DNA from: Colias croceus
Taxonomy: Eukaryota; Arthropoda; Insecta; Lepidoptera; Pieridae
Assembly (NCBI RefSeq): GCF_905220415.1
Contig: NC_059568.1
Coordinates: 2,418,001-2,482,000 of the forward strand
Reading direction: 5' to 3'
DNA: 64,000 nucleotides
Shown: positions 28,276 to 40,000 of the stretch, piece by piece
Layout of the letters: every line of letters starts with the position of its first letter
Position numbering within the stretch: position 1 is the first letter of the stretch
Made by a program: the position numbers and the translations under genes
Notes under the pieces: generated by a model
What the model saw: the letters and a program-made list of their open reading frames with translations, nothing else
The model's database searches: none
What the model was told of the DNA's origin: nothing

Positions 28276-31221
28276 ATTCTTCTTCTATTCGTCACGATAC
28301 TGCAGTCAGCTGTGGCATTATATTTTTATAGTAGCATAGTAAAAAACAAAACATTGTTTATTCTGTATTTGAATGCTGTTAAAACAATAATTTATTATTT
28401 CTTTTTCATGCTGGCAATGCAAAGCGGAGCGGTATGTGTTCGAATTTCAATTTTAAATTTTCCTGAAATCAAAAACATCACAATATGGTTTATTTATAAA
28501 TCGACAAATGAAACTCTCATTCAATAATTTTCAACAATAAAAATACGGAAAATTAAAATATATAATTTCAACGCAATCACAGATAAAAACTAAAACAATT
28601 CATTTGTAACTGTCAAGTTCTTAACCGTAGGAAATGGGAAGTAAAACCATCAGAGACTGGCGGGAAGTGCGGCGCGCGTCCGGTATGAACCATAGAGCAC
28701 CCTCTATTCAGGTTCATTGTTGCCAGAATTTACATAAATGATTTATGAAGAATCTCTTTTGAGGAGGCCTACCTGCAAAATTTAAGCGATTTCTTATGGA
28801 AATTATATTCGAATATGGAATATTTATTTACGCTGCCAAATTAATGTTAGGTTTTTATTTTGACGGAGTTTATTCTGATTTCCTTATTGTTAATGAAAAA
28901 AATTGCGAAAAAACAATTTATAGATACCTATTGTTTCATTTATAAAATATACAATTACCGAAAGATGATTTCAAAATAAAAGAGAAGGTATTATTATAAG
29001 AAGTATACCTATAATAATGAAGAAATCTTTTATATTTAACTCACGCTTTGACTTCATCCAAGGAACTCTAATAACTTTATTTCGTTACATATTTAATTAA
29101 TTTTCCTCAAAACAAAAAGGTGAGAGAATATAGACAACTTCCAAAGCTGATATTGTCAAACAACTCTGAAATAGAATGGAAAACGCGAGTTTATTTCATT
29201 TCATATTGTTCACACATCAAAGGATGCAAAAGCTGTCAGTTCTTTTAGAAAAACAAAGACTAATTTTGTTACGAAATACGCATGAACCATAGTAGAAAGA
29301 GAACAAGTAGGCCATCTCCCGGCGTTTAGGAGCGCACGGTAAATAAACTCCCGAGGCGCAGAATTGTCACTTGTCAAGTTGATATTTTTAAATAATTGTT
29401 TATACAAACACGGAACACCGACCGCTCACAGCAATGGCGACCGAGAACGGTCCATGAAAAGGAACCGAACGGCGTTGTGTGCGTTCGTCAAGCTTGCGTG
29501 CGTTCATGAAAAGGGGCCGTGGCGAACCGCTACGCGTAAAATGTACATACAAACGGCCCGATGTAGGTACCTTTTTTCGAAGATAACTTACCTAACTACT
29601 TGTTCTCTTTATATGTACTATGTATGGACTAAATAAACAACTAGTGAAAAACACAAAACTTGGACGAAGACGCTTGTTATACATAAATAAGTAACACAAT
29701 AAATATAAGATTTTATCATTGAGTAATAACTTCCTCCCATTAGAAATTTATACGGAACTTTCTAGTAGTGTTCGAGACTTACGATAAGCAGAACAATGAA
29801 TTTTTATTCGGGAAGTTTCTTTTGAAAAAGTTAAACGACGGATTTGCAGACGCAAATAATCCCGTTGAAGAGGAAATGACGGGAAATAAGTGCATTTTCC
29901 TTAACCTTATTTGATACACAAATCGGGAAACAATAAATAGAGGGATTCGCGTATGTGTTGGGTTTTGAATTCTAATAGTATTTGTATTTATCGTGTTTTG
30001 CTTTGGTACAATCCTTCATTGAGGTAAGACGCGGCATTAGTATCGATGCAGCCCATGCAGGCGGATTAATAAAGGAATAGTACTTTGCGTTTTGACGTTT
30101 GTCTCGACCCTCTGTTATCTTCTAAACTCTACTTATTATTCGTAGATTTTCAATTAATTATGTAAATGTATACCTATTGCGGTAAGTGTCCGAAGTCATT
30201 TGGATGAATTATGAATTACCTAGATATTAATTACATTTCCAGTTTATGCTGTTTGTTACAAAGAAACAATTCTTATTGTGTGTCTTTTAAACCCAAATCT
30301 AGTCTAATAAGCAGAAATTTTAAACTGAATCATTTCATACGCTTGGCGCCTAACACGTGCTGGTTCTTATATTATTATGTCGACCTGTTTCTAAATGCAA
30401 TAAAATTATATATATCACATTCACATTGTATACAACTTCCAAATAAAATTAATCCCCACAGTCTATTATTTTCGTAACCTAAACTATGTCCCGCGGTTTT
30501 GCCCGAGAACAAAAGGATTTCATCCACAGGTTTCATCTATGCTCATTATAAATTTCATTTTTTTTTTGGTTTGATTTATACGTGAAACCGAGACAGACAT
30601 AAAGAAATTTTCACTTTGATACTAGGCTTTTGTATTTAGATATTATGGAGAATTTAAAAAGAAAATTTTTAGACTACCTGTGCTCCGCGGTTTAACCCGC
30701 ATTGCTCCTGTTGTCTGTCTGACAGGTCGTTCACAAAGGTGAATTTCTCACTGATATTGTTGAGGTTGTTCCACTGATTGGCCGTTTATTCAAAAATAAT
30801 ATATTTTTGAACAGAAATATAAACCGAAATCGAATAAAAAGCCACCATCAAACTAATTTTTTCTTCTGTGGTTCTTGTGCATAAATTGATAAATAATCTT
30901 CTATTAAATCAATATAAAATACTTATTCTCCATACACTATGCACTTACGCAGATTACCAAGAGATCAATAGTTTTTAACAAGATAATGAATCATCAAAAC
31001 TAGGTACTATTTACACCGTCAGCATACAGGCTACAGGCTACAGCCAACTCCGTAGTTAATTAAAGTTTTTCTATAGAATCGCAAGTCCAACTGGGATTGC
31101 AGTTTTTAATGCTAATTTGAATAAGGAATTAATTAAAATGCTTACAGCGCTTGTTTACCATTGTTATCCAAGTTTTGTTTGTATTAAAAATGATATTTTG
31201 CTGCCCTGGTATTTAATAGTG
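28276..31221. other. Intergenic, one GC-richer patch
   Basis: No gene recognised. 29310-29550 is GC-richer than its surroundings (GGCCATCTCCCGGCG, GGCGACCGAGAACGGTCC) and could be a promoter or untranslated exon, without further support. 30480-30720 has two decayed repeat heads (TCCCGCGGTTTTGCCCG; GCTCCGCGGTTTAACCCG). Confidence 0.4.
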
Positions 31222-31430
31222 TAGTGAAGTCCCATGTAAGTAGTGGGGTAAGGGCAGATGCATTATACATCTGTTTCACGGACCGATTTTCTATAGGGAC
31301 AAGTAGGTGATCAGCCTTCTGTGTCCTGCCAGAACGAGACATTTTTATTCTTCGTCTCCACCGGGAATCGAATCCAGGAACTCTCGGTATTACGCTGATG
31401 CGTCAACCACTGTAGGTACCACGGAGGCGG
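31222..31430 (-). repeat. tRNA-derived SINE (minus), fullest copy
   Basis: On the minus strand: GCCTCCGTGGTACCTACAGT, GGTTGACGCATCAGCGTAAT, then a B box GGATTCGATTCC (plus 31364-31375), followed by a body with GTCTCGTTCTGGCAGGACAC and ending ACTTACATGGGACTTCAC. The tRNA-like promoter boxes support a pol III SINE. Other copies at 43137-43327 and 26777-26853. Confidence 0.75.
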
Positions 31431-31450
31431 TCAATAATAGTGTTTTTTTT

Positions 31451-31560
31451 TTATTCACCAGTTTAAGATATTTAAAACTACGCAACGGATTTTGATGCGG
31501 TTATTTTTTATAGAAAGAGTGTTTCCAGAGGAAGGTTTTAGTATAGGTAATATTATAATT
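31451..31560 (+). repeat. Family E interspersed repeat fragment
   Basis: AAAACTACGCAACGGATTTT, GATGCGG and CCAGAGGAAGGTTTTAGTAT match the middle of 3968-4158. It directly follows the minus SINE and precedes a family A copy. Confidence 0.6.
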
Positions 31561-31561
31561 G

Positions 31562-31760
31562 ACTAGCTGTTCGCGGTTTCATTCCCGTGGCTCCACTCCC
31601 GATGATCGTAGCGTTATGATATTATATTGCAGCCTATAAGCCTTCCTCGATAAATGAGCTATCTAACACCGAAAGAATTTTTCAAATCTGACTAGTAGTT
31701 CCCAAGATTAGCGCGCAAACAAACAAACAAACTCTTCAGCCTTATAATATTAGTATAGAT
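31562..31760 (+). repeat. Family A interspersed repeat, full length
   Basis: ACTAGCTGTTCGCGGTTTCA, CCTTCCTCGATAAATGAGCT (ATCTAACACCGAAAG), AAACAAACAAACTCTTCAGC and TATAATATTAGTATAGAT. Confidence 0.8.
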
Positions 31761-32710
31761 TAGGTTTAGACACGGTTTGGACATAGCGGGCCAAGCCGCG
31801 GTCGGAAAACTAGTAAGATAACATTAAAACAAAAGAATCATTATTACCATCAAAAGCTTATTTCAACATAATATTAAAATGGTAGCCGTGATCATTCACA
31901 AGGCTATTTATGAAGAATCAAACATAATTGTAACAAATCGCCTTTTATTGTAAGGACATTTATTTTCAAGTATAAAGGGTTGAAAACAAGAAAGAAAGGG
32001 CCAGCGGAAATGGGTTGGAAATAATTTAATTAATCCACGGAATTCAAAAGCTAATTAAATTCCAAGCGAATTATTTACTCTTTATAGTTAACTGTTCTGT
32101 TGACAATGTTGGAGTCGTTCGGGTTGAGTTAAAACCACTAGACGTTTTATTAAACAAGTTACATTTTGTGACGTTTGTTTTGTTTTATTTGATGTGTTGT
32201 CTATGGTTTTTTATATGATTTTTAAAAGGATATAATATGACGAGTTTCTATTCTAGACGAGGTGTTTGGTTTTATAATATGATGTGCGTTGTCTGTGGTG
32301 TCTATGAGCTTCTAATCTATAGATTTGAACCACTTTATACAGATTTAAATTAAACTTTCTACACAAGGATCGGTTACAATACAAAAATGTCATCAGATCT
32401 TACTTATTAGGTATAGCGGGCTTTTTTTTCTTCTAATTAATTATTTAGGTATGTAGTGTTTATTATTATGGAGAACAACTTGGAATTAGTTAGAGTTTTA
32501 GAGTGTAAAATTGATTTTAAACTCGTCACTATTCTAGATATTTTTACGTACTAACAATTAAAAATAGAAGTAACTTGGCTACAATTCAAAATGTATGTTA
32601 ATTATACAATGCAGATTTGACGAAAATATATTCTATCGCGATGCGTGCAGTGGAACACAGGTGAAAGTCATTATTACAGTCATTATAGAATATAGTCATT
32701 ATTATTACAT

Positions 32711-32880
32711 ACTAGCGGTCCGCCCCGGCTTCGCCCGTGGTACATGTTTACGTTTTCTCTACATAAGATCCATCCTGGTACTTCAAGGAATATAATAAAA
32801 AAGAATTATCGAAATCGGTTCAGCCGTTCTCGAGTTATGCGCTTACCAACACATTTTGCGATTCATTTTTATACAAGAAG
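32711..32880 (+). repeat. Family B interspersed repeat, best copy
   Basis: ACTAGCGGTCCGCCCCGGCT (TCGCCCGTGG), CATCCTGGTACTTCAAGGAA, AATCGGTTCAGCCGTTCTCG (AGTTATGCGC) and CATTTTTATACAAGAAGAC. Confidence 0.75.
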
Positions 32881-32935
32881 ACAGTTGAATTTCAGCAATC
32901 GGACAATCTGATTATTTTAAAAGTATTCATTATCC

Positions 32936-33100
32936 AAAACAAAGTCGTCTCCCGCTATCTATATCTGTCCCTATGTAATCTATACATATTATAATAAATC
33001 TGTAGAAGGGTCAATTCTGTACATTGAAAATATTGAAAAAATAAATAGCTGGGGGTGTTACTGGATCGATACCAAACCCAAATATGTGATTAAAAAAATT

Positions 33101-33133
<33 letters not shown>

Positions 33134-33786
33134 ATGTGAAGACATCACGTGAAAACTACCGGTTCGATTTCGATGAAACTTGGTATAATTATACCTTATT
33201 ATCCTGGGCGTAAAATAGGATACTTTTTATCCTGGAAAAATACGTAGAAAAAAAATTAATCTCAATTTTTCAGTTATCCATAGACGTTGTTCTGTAGTAG
33301 GTACCGCGAACACACGTTGCGTATTATTATAGACCTAGCCGTATTTGGGTCCAATAGATATTTATAAGATGTCATTGTTCGAGTTACTCAAAATGGAGAA
33401 ATAAACCATCCACGCAAAGACCGACATCCGCGCGGACGGAGTCGCGGGCGGAAGCTAGTAAAGTAATAAATCTTTAAAACTACTCATTGTATTCAAAATT
33501 TTGATGCCGTTTATATAATAGACTAGCGGTCCGCCCGCTTCGCCCATGGTACATATTTCGCAATAAAAGGTAGCCTATGTTCTTTCTCAGGGTCTAAAGA
33601 TTGTCTGTGCCAAATTTCATCAAAATCGGTCCAGTAGTTTATGCGTAAAAACCATACATACATACATAATTACAAACCTTTCCTCTTTATAATATTAGTA
33701 TTTAGTATAGATAAAGTCAGAGGATAAAGTGGCTCAATTGCGATGTTACATCGTGGAACAACCCGCGGGCGGAAGGCTAGTGCTTA
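32936..33786 (+). repeat. Nested set of three interspersed repeats
   Basis: Pieces of a family E copy (32936-32978, AAACAAAGTCGTCTCCCGC; about 33465-33522, AATCTTTAAAACTACTC; end ACCCGCGGGCGGAAGGCTAG near 33786) are interrupted first by a family D element (32979-33459), then by a third repeat (33523-33718; CTAGCGGTCCGCCCGCTTCG to TTTAGTATAGAT). Confidence 0.6.
32979..33459 (+). repeat. Family D interspersed repeat with (TCTG)n, copy 2
   Basis: Colinear with 20991-21460 over its whole length, including GGGTGTTACTGGATCGATAC, the TCTG run, GACGTTGTTCTGTAG and the GCGGGCGGAAGCTAGTA end. Confidence 0.8.
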
Positions 33787-35263
33787 AAAAACAAAACATT
33801 TAAAAATTTATCTGTATGATGAATGGTCGTGGTCGCTGGATGATTCAGCAAATTCGGACTTCGTAAGCAAAAGTGGTGGCGTAAAAATTCGATGTCATAA
33901 GTCATTTTTAACTTGCTGGGTTAAATTCCCACGGAATCGATAGACCGTTGAAGTTATAACATTTTTTTTATGAGAATATGAATATATAAATACTAGTTGT
34001 TGCCCGTGGTGTTGCTTTGCTGTTGGTTCTTACTTTACCACGATAATTTGTGTCCATTGAATTATATTTATTTGAAAATAAGCATGACTTGTGTAGTAGG
34101 TACCAAAGCATCCAACATTCGATTAAATATCTCAAATTGTGATAGTTGTTTTATACATTCATAATATTTACTTTTTTCGACAGCCAAATAGCCAAGCCTT
34201 GATAATTATAGAGTTTCGTTGGCTTCGTTTACGAAACCTTAAAAATGACCAGTTTTATTAAGAGTTCGTAGTTACAAAAGTATTCGATCATATTTTTTAA
34301 TTTGTTAAGGTAAAAGAAAAAAAGTTAAGTATCCATAACTTTAGGTGAACAGAACAAAAACGTATCTAAGTATTCATAATTTACGGATAAATAGTTCAAA
34401 GAATAAACTAGAACAGAACTGGTTTAAAGGTTAAGGTTAACACGAGCCACGACGATAAAAGCACTAATTAAAAATTCCACTTTCATAAAATTCTCGGGTG
34501 ATTTTCTTGATACAAGAGAGAATTTACCGCGCGGTAAACTTAAACAATATTACAGTGTTTTAAGGAGAATGAAAAACAATTTAGTGACGTGTATGTTGAG
34601 TTACCTCTAACGAAGCGGTTACTATATTGAAGTAAAACAATTTCTCTTATAATTACTGATAGTGGGGTATACACACGTTTCACTTTGTTGGGTATTGAGA
34701 AGCGTGACTGCGGTTTTGTTATTTTTCATAATTATATAATAATCGTAATATTATTTATTTAATAAATATGTCATGATATGACAGTGTTTATGTTTACTCA
34801 ACAAAAGTCTAATAATATCATTTAAACGTATCTATTTTATCAATATACTGTTAAAAAATAAAAATAAAAACTGTTTTATTATGTCGTCTGAAACTTATCA
34901 GTGCCCGTTTTATATGAAGGAAGGAAGATCAGAGCCTTAGATCAGAGCATTGAAAAAGTGAGACGCTCATACTAATTACAGCTACAGCCTATAGGTTTAC
35001 AAACAAGACTACAAACAATTACAATTCTACCAAATCTGAAAACATTAAATAGGTCACTACTATTCGATTATACCATTTTAATGAACCCTTTAATTATAAC
35101 TAATAAATTCATGAGCATTTATCATTAATTTTATTGAAACAAGCTTCATTAGATTGTAAACTTATCTTTAAAGTCAATTTGAAAGACTATCTCGTTAACT
35201 ATTCAGCGTTCTAACGAATTAACTCTCAGTACTATATTACTGTAATTATACTAAGTATTTAGT
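33787..35263. other. Intergenic AT-rich stretch, nothing recognised
   Basis: Apart from a short decayed repeat head (ACTAGTTGTTGCCCGTGG near 33992) no signature was seen. Confidence 0.45.
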
Positions 35264-35486
35264 TAGCCTTTCCGCCCGCGGCTTCGCCCACGTTTTGAAA
35301 GAAAAACCCGCATAGTTCCCGTTCCCATGGGATTTCCGGGGTGAAAACTAACCTATGTGTTAGTCCAAGTTACCCTCTATAAGTGTGCTAAATTTCATTG
35401 TAATCGGTTCAGTAGTATTTGCGTGAAAGTGTAACAAAAACACACACATCATCACAAACTTTCGCATTTATAACATTAGTAGGATA
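35264..35486 (+). repeat. Family C interspersed repeat
   Basis: TTCCGCCCGCGGCTTCGCCC, AAAAACCCGCATAGTTCCCG, TTCATTGTAATCGGTTCAGT and ACTTTCGCATTTATAACATT. Confidence 0.75.
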
Positions 35487-35852
35487 AATGTTTTCTTTTC
35501 TTTCAAACATACAAACATTCATATTTCTAATGTTGGTAAAATTTAAGTACATTTTGATGGAAATGTATGGTCCTGTATAATTCGGTAGAGCAGTCACCCC
35601 ACACGAGTGCGCCGCCGACCTCTCGGCTGAACGCTAGTAATTATAGAGAAGCTTTGATATTTCCACGTTTTCTGAGGATATACTTCTGGGGAGTGCCTAA
35701 TTATTGTAAACTTTCATAACCCTTCGTCATTTTTAACGTGGCTTAAAACTTTTAATTTCTTATAAAACTTGCCACGGCTGCCGTGAGGTCTAATTAGTAA
35801 GGGCAGTTTAATTTTGGCCTTTTTTACATGGGCAATGTACAGGGTTCATTTT

Positions 35853-36032
35853 TGAAGTTATACTTCTTTTGGCGCGATGTAGAAAAATGATGAGAGTGAA
35901 TTTTTACGATGCGCGCGCACACCGACACCTAAATTTAACAGTATGAAGTTAGTTCAAGGTGGTATGAAAATTGATAACCATGTTCAAGTTGTTTCTAGTA
36001 TTTTTTTCCATACGCCAAAGAAGTATAACTTC
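35853..36032. mobile_element. MITE with 20-bp terminal inverted repeats
   Basis: Left end GAAGTTATACTTCTTTTGGC and right end GCCAAAGAAGTATAACTTC are inverted copies apart from one T in a run; 180 bp in total, no coding. The end motif is related to the GAAACTTCTTTAGGC elements at 10902 and 16565. Confidence 0.7.
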
Positions 36033-36470
36033 TAACGCGTGTTCTAAGTACACAAACTCTTTTTTTTATATTTTTTAATTTACTGAGATCTTCTTGTTTC
36101 GTGTGAGTTCTTAGAAAATGTAGGTAGAGAATTCACAAACAAACGCAGGATGTATCGCGTAGGTACTTCCAGTAATTCCGTTCAGTAATATTTGTAATAT
36201 AATATTTGTTTTAATGGATAAGGGCTCGTACATTTTGTTTGATATTTCTTAGATTAATTATTTATGAATGTATAATAAACCTTATATCGAGTACCTCTAA
36301 ATCTAAATATCGAGAGTAGGTCTACATTTTTCTTGAAAAAATACGGCGAAGTCATCTTTTTGGGTTATAAAAAGGTCTAACAAAAACTGATTATTATGGA
36401 CCAAGTATACAGTAACGACAAACAATAAAAGAACACGATAGACAGTACTGGGTGACGAAGCGTGGGATGA

Positions 36471-36616
36471 CCTCCCACAAGATGGACAGACGACCTGGTC
36501 CGAGCGGCAGGGAGCCGCTGGATGCAGGCCGCCGGTGACCGGTCGTACTGGAAATCCTTGAGGCAGGCCTATATCCAGCAGTGGACGTCCCACGGCTGAA
36601 ACGACGACGACGACAA
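36471..36616 (+). pseudogene. LINE reverse-transcriptase C-terminal end
   Basis: The plus frame from 36471 reads PPTRWTDDLVRAAGSRWMQA, then YWKSLRQAYIQQWTSHG and stop TGA at 36597-36599, followed by an ACGACGACGAC tail. The RW.DDL...AG.RWM..A.DR..W..L..AY..QW ending is typical of insect non-LTR retrotransposon ORF2. The copy is truncated; the frame upstream of the PPT motif is shifted. Confidence 0.75.
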
Positions 36617-36934
36617 AGTAAAAGTAATTGAAAATCAAGTTCTGTTTAGCTCTGAAGATCTCGTTAAAATAAATTCCAAAGTTACAAAACCAATTAATTA
36701 ATAACTTAGTATAAATAACGTCGAGAACTGAATTACTCTTGAATATCTTGAAGGGAAATAGCTTGTGGCTTATAACTTGTATAAATCGGTTGGAAAAGCA
36801 TAGCGATTTTGTTGGAATAGAATCAATTAGATTAATGTTTAGATTATTTATAGAAGGCGAGCAGCTAGTTGTTAATACATGCGAGACTGTTAAATATTTT
36901 ATACCTATGAATAGGAAACTATTTTTTACTGCAA

Positions 36935-37013
36935 GATCATAGGCCTCCTTATCGAGAGGGACCAGACTATTTAATCCACCACGCTGGCCCATTGCGGATG
37001 GCTCGAAGTCACG
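36935..37013 (-). repeat. LINE 3' end fragment (minus)
   Basis: On the minus strand, ATCCGCAATGGGCCAGCGTG (GTGGATTAAATAG), TCTCGATAAGGAGGCCTATG. It resembles the 3' end at 27531-27632, without the TGATGA tail. Confidence 0.5.
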
Positions 37014-40000
37014 TGTCGTCGAACTTTTAATTCTTGAAATGCCGTTTTTTTTTCTTCCGATGTTTTTCTTAAAATATATTCGGCACTTTAGTACTTTAAA
37101 CTACTGTATTTGATAAAATGTATATTAACGGCAATTTTGCCATTCAAAAATTATGTTTAAATTGAACAAAGGTTTTAACGTTCAAATGCAAATATGCTTC
37201 CGATAATATCGATTCAAACTAACATTTGTATTTGGCATGTAATTATGTCTTATTTATGGGCATATGCACCATAATTGCATTGTAGGAAGCGCAACATGCC
37301 GTTATTAGTATGATTATAGCTTCTGATATACGTATCATGTTGATGGCAAATAAAAATTATTTTGAATACAATAACATTTTATAGTTATTGTGATCAATAG
37401 CATATCTTCTACGATAGATTTTCTACAAAGTAATGTAGAAAAGGAAAAGTTTTTGTAATACTATTATGCACAAAACGAAATAAAAGATTTGACTTTTTGG
37501 GATACCTATAGGGTACCTACTAGCCAACACAGCATACGAATTAGGAGACAAAGTTTATAGTAAACATTAATAATTTATAATGAAACTAACCTTATCCCGC
37601 AGCTTACATTCAAATTTCAAATAATTGTAAATCGAAACCATTCTCAAATCACCAAATATGTTTTCAAACGGGACAACGGGACAACGTTTTCTCGAATGTT
37701 CTAAAAGAGGTGAATACATAACACATGCAACAAAGCAAACAATAGAGCTCATAGCCAACATGTAAACAAACGGAATATAACAAAAGAACAACATGTTCGA
37801 GCTAAATTTCACCCCTAACAAAAAAGATTAAAAATTGAACGACGTAACCAATTAGCAATAGAGTTTACACCACACTCCTCCAAATAAGAAAAAAACAGAG
37901 AAATAAAATGATACCCGAAAACTATTAATCCATTACATTCGATCAAATATGATAAAAGGTATTAATTTCGATATTTTAAGCCATATATTGATACGTCCAT
38001 GCATATGGTTTTAAGAATTTAATATCAGAATTCAATATTTACTTAACTAATCCATTCATGCGAAAAATATGATAGCATTTCTGATAAATTGATGCGTTTA
38101 CGTGGACATAAAGAGGCTGGATGGCAAGAGAATATACAAATATTTTTTTTTCTACAATTTTAAATGAAATAGGTAAATTAACGGCCAATTAGTTATTTAT
38201 TTATGTTTATGTGTTTGTTGCTGGCTACTAAAGTATCAATTGGAAAAATCTCGGTTGGTCAACAGCTGCCGGAACAATTTCAACTGTTCTTTTAATTGGC
38301 CCTGCTTGCTTATACATATCATAATTGAGGGGGTGCAATTCCAAAATTGCCCCAGCCGCAGGTTGGTGAAGAGCCGGCTTTAAAATCGGCTCTCACTGTG
38401 TGTTTGTATTAAATGACAATAAATTTCTTTCTTTCCTTCAAATAATAAAATGATAATAAGCTATAAAAGTATCAAGTTATTTCTATGAAAATAGTGTAAA
38501 GGATACTACCTATAATAATTTATCTCCTTTTATTCTCAAAACTAAAGCGTGGGTCGCATATTTGGCTTCTCTGTAAAATAATACCTATTGAAATAAAAGT
38601 TAAAGTAATAGGAAAACAAACTAATATATTTTTTATCCTTGATTTTCATTGTTTCAACACTGTGTTTCTTATCAATTATTATTAAATAATTTTCATCTAT
38701 AGATAGGTACTCACAACAGCTAATTAAATTAAATTTCTTGTAAATTTTAAATAAGAGTTGAAATAAGACGCTTTTATTACGAATTCAAACATTAATGTTA
38801 ATTGTTGTAATTTAAAGTTTTGAAAAATGATATGGGATTCGATCCGTGGGTTTCGAAGTACCTTTTTTCAAATACTTACAAAACATGCAAAAGTACAGAC
38901 GGCACAAACGAGTAAAAAAAAAACATCCATCAAATTTTCTCTGTCCGTCTGTTTTCCTCCCCTCTAAATTAATCCGGGCAACGCCGCGGGCGTGAGCTAG
39001 TACAAAAACTAAACAAGAACACGCTTAGGTATTATTTGCAAGGGGAGCACAAAACTCGCCAATTATTCCGAAAGATGAGAAGTCTAACGAATTTGGTTAT
39101 TAAAATAACAAAGGTCGGACCGGGTATCGACTTTTAACTATGTGTTAGTACATACCAGCAATCGGGGTTGAAAATAACAAAATGTTACGCCGAGCTCTAT
39201 ACAGTATACAGGGTGATTTAATTCGTTGTTGCTTTGAAGGGACTGTATAAGCCTCGTGAACACCCCTCGATAGATTTCTGCTTCGGATAATAATTGAACT
39301 GTACCGATAGTTTGAAGATTGCAAGTTATTTGTTGCATAATCCCTCTCTATTCAGAATAGCCATGGATAATAAGAAGATATTCTATTCGATTCGTGAATC
39401 AACCAAATCTGTAATGAATATAAAAAAAAGTTATAAGCGATGAGAAAATTGTAAATGCATTATAATTACACAACCCTTTTTAAGATATTCCATTATTTGC
39501 TTTTATGAAAGGGGACTTTGTAGCTACGCGATCGGCAATAAGTGATAAATCAATTCAAATTGTGCAATGGATTTTAATTAAGACAACGAATGATCAAAAT
39601 AGGCGAAAATTACAATTCTATGAAACTTAGTGTCAAATATTCGCTTCCAGTAGTTTTCATTCCATGCGTTAGGCCCACATCAGGCATTTTTAAAACCTTT
39701 TAAAAACTAAATCCAGTCCAGAGCCATACACTATACAACATACCAATAAACGACCGTTTGTCCACGTCCATCTTGCAATCAATTAATTTGAAAAAGAGGA
39801 CCAAAAATTAAATTCACATGAAATGCTGTAATTACATCGTACCTACATTCCATTCTGGACTCAATTGTTCCTGCTTTTGACCAGGCGTTGTCAGATTTTG
39901 TCACCAAATTAATTACGGGGTAGATTTAATTTAATTTAATTTAATTTTACGTCGCGGTTTCTCTGTTCTCAATATATTTCAGGCTTTTTGTAGTATTATG

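Noticed and set aside
28270..28527. 85-residue hydrophobic open frame
   Set aside because: It starts inside the truncated interspersed repeat at 28133-28275 and has AT-driven composition; no support as a gene.
36303..36992. 229-residue open frame on the minus strand
   Set aside because: It runs antisense through a LINE C-terminal end and its tail and into another LINE fragment; the composition is low-complexity (VVVVVSAVG from the ACG tail) and no domain is seen.
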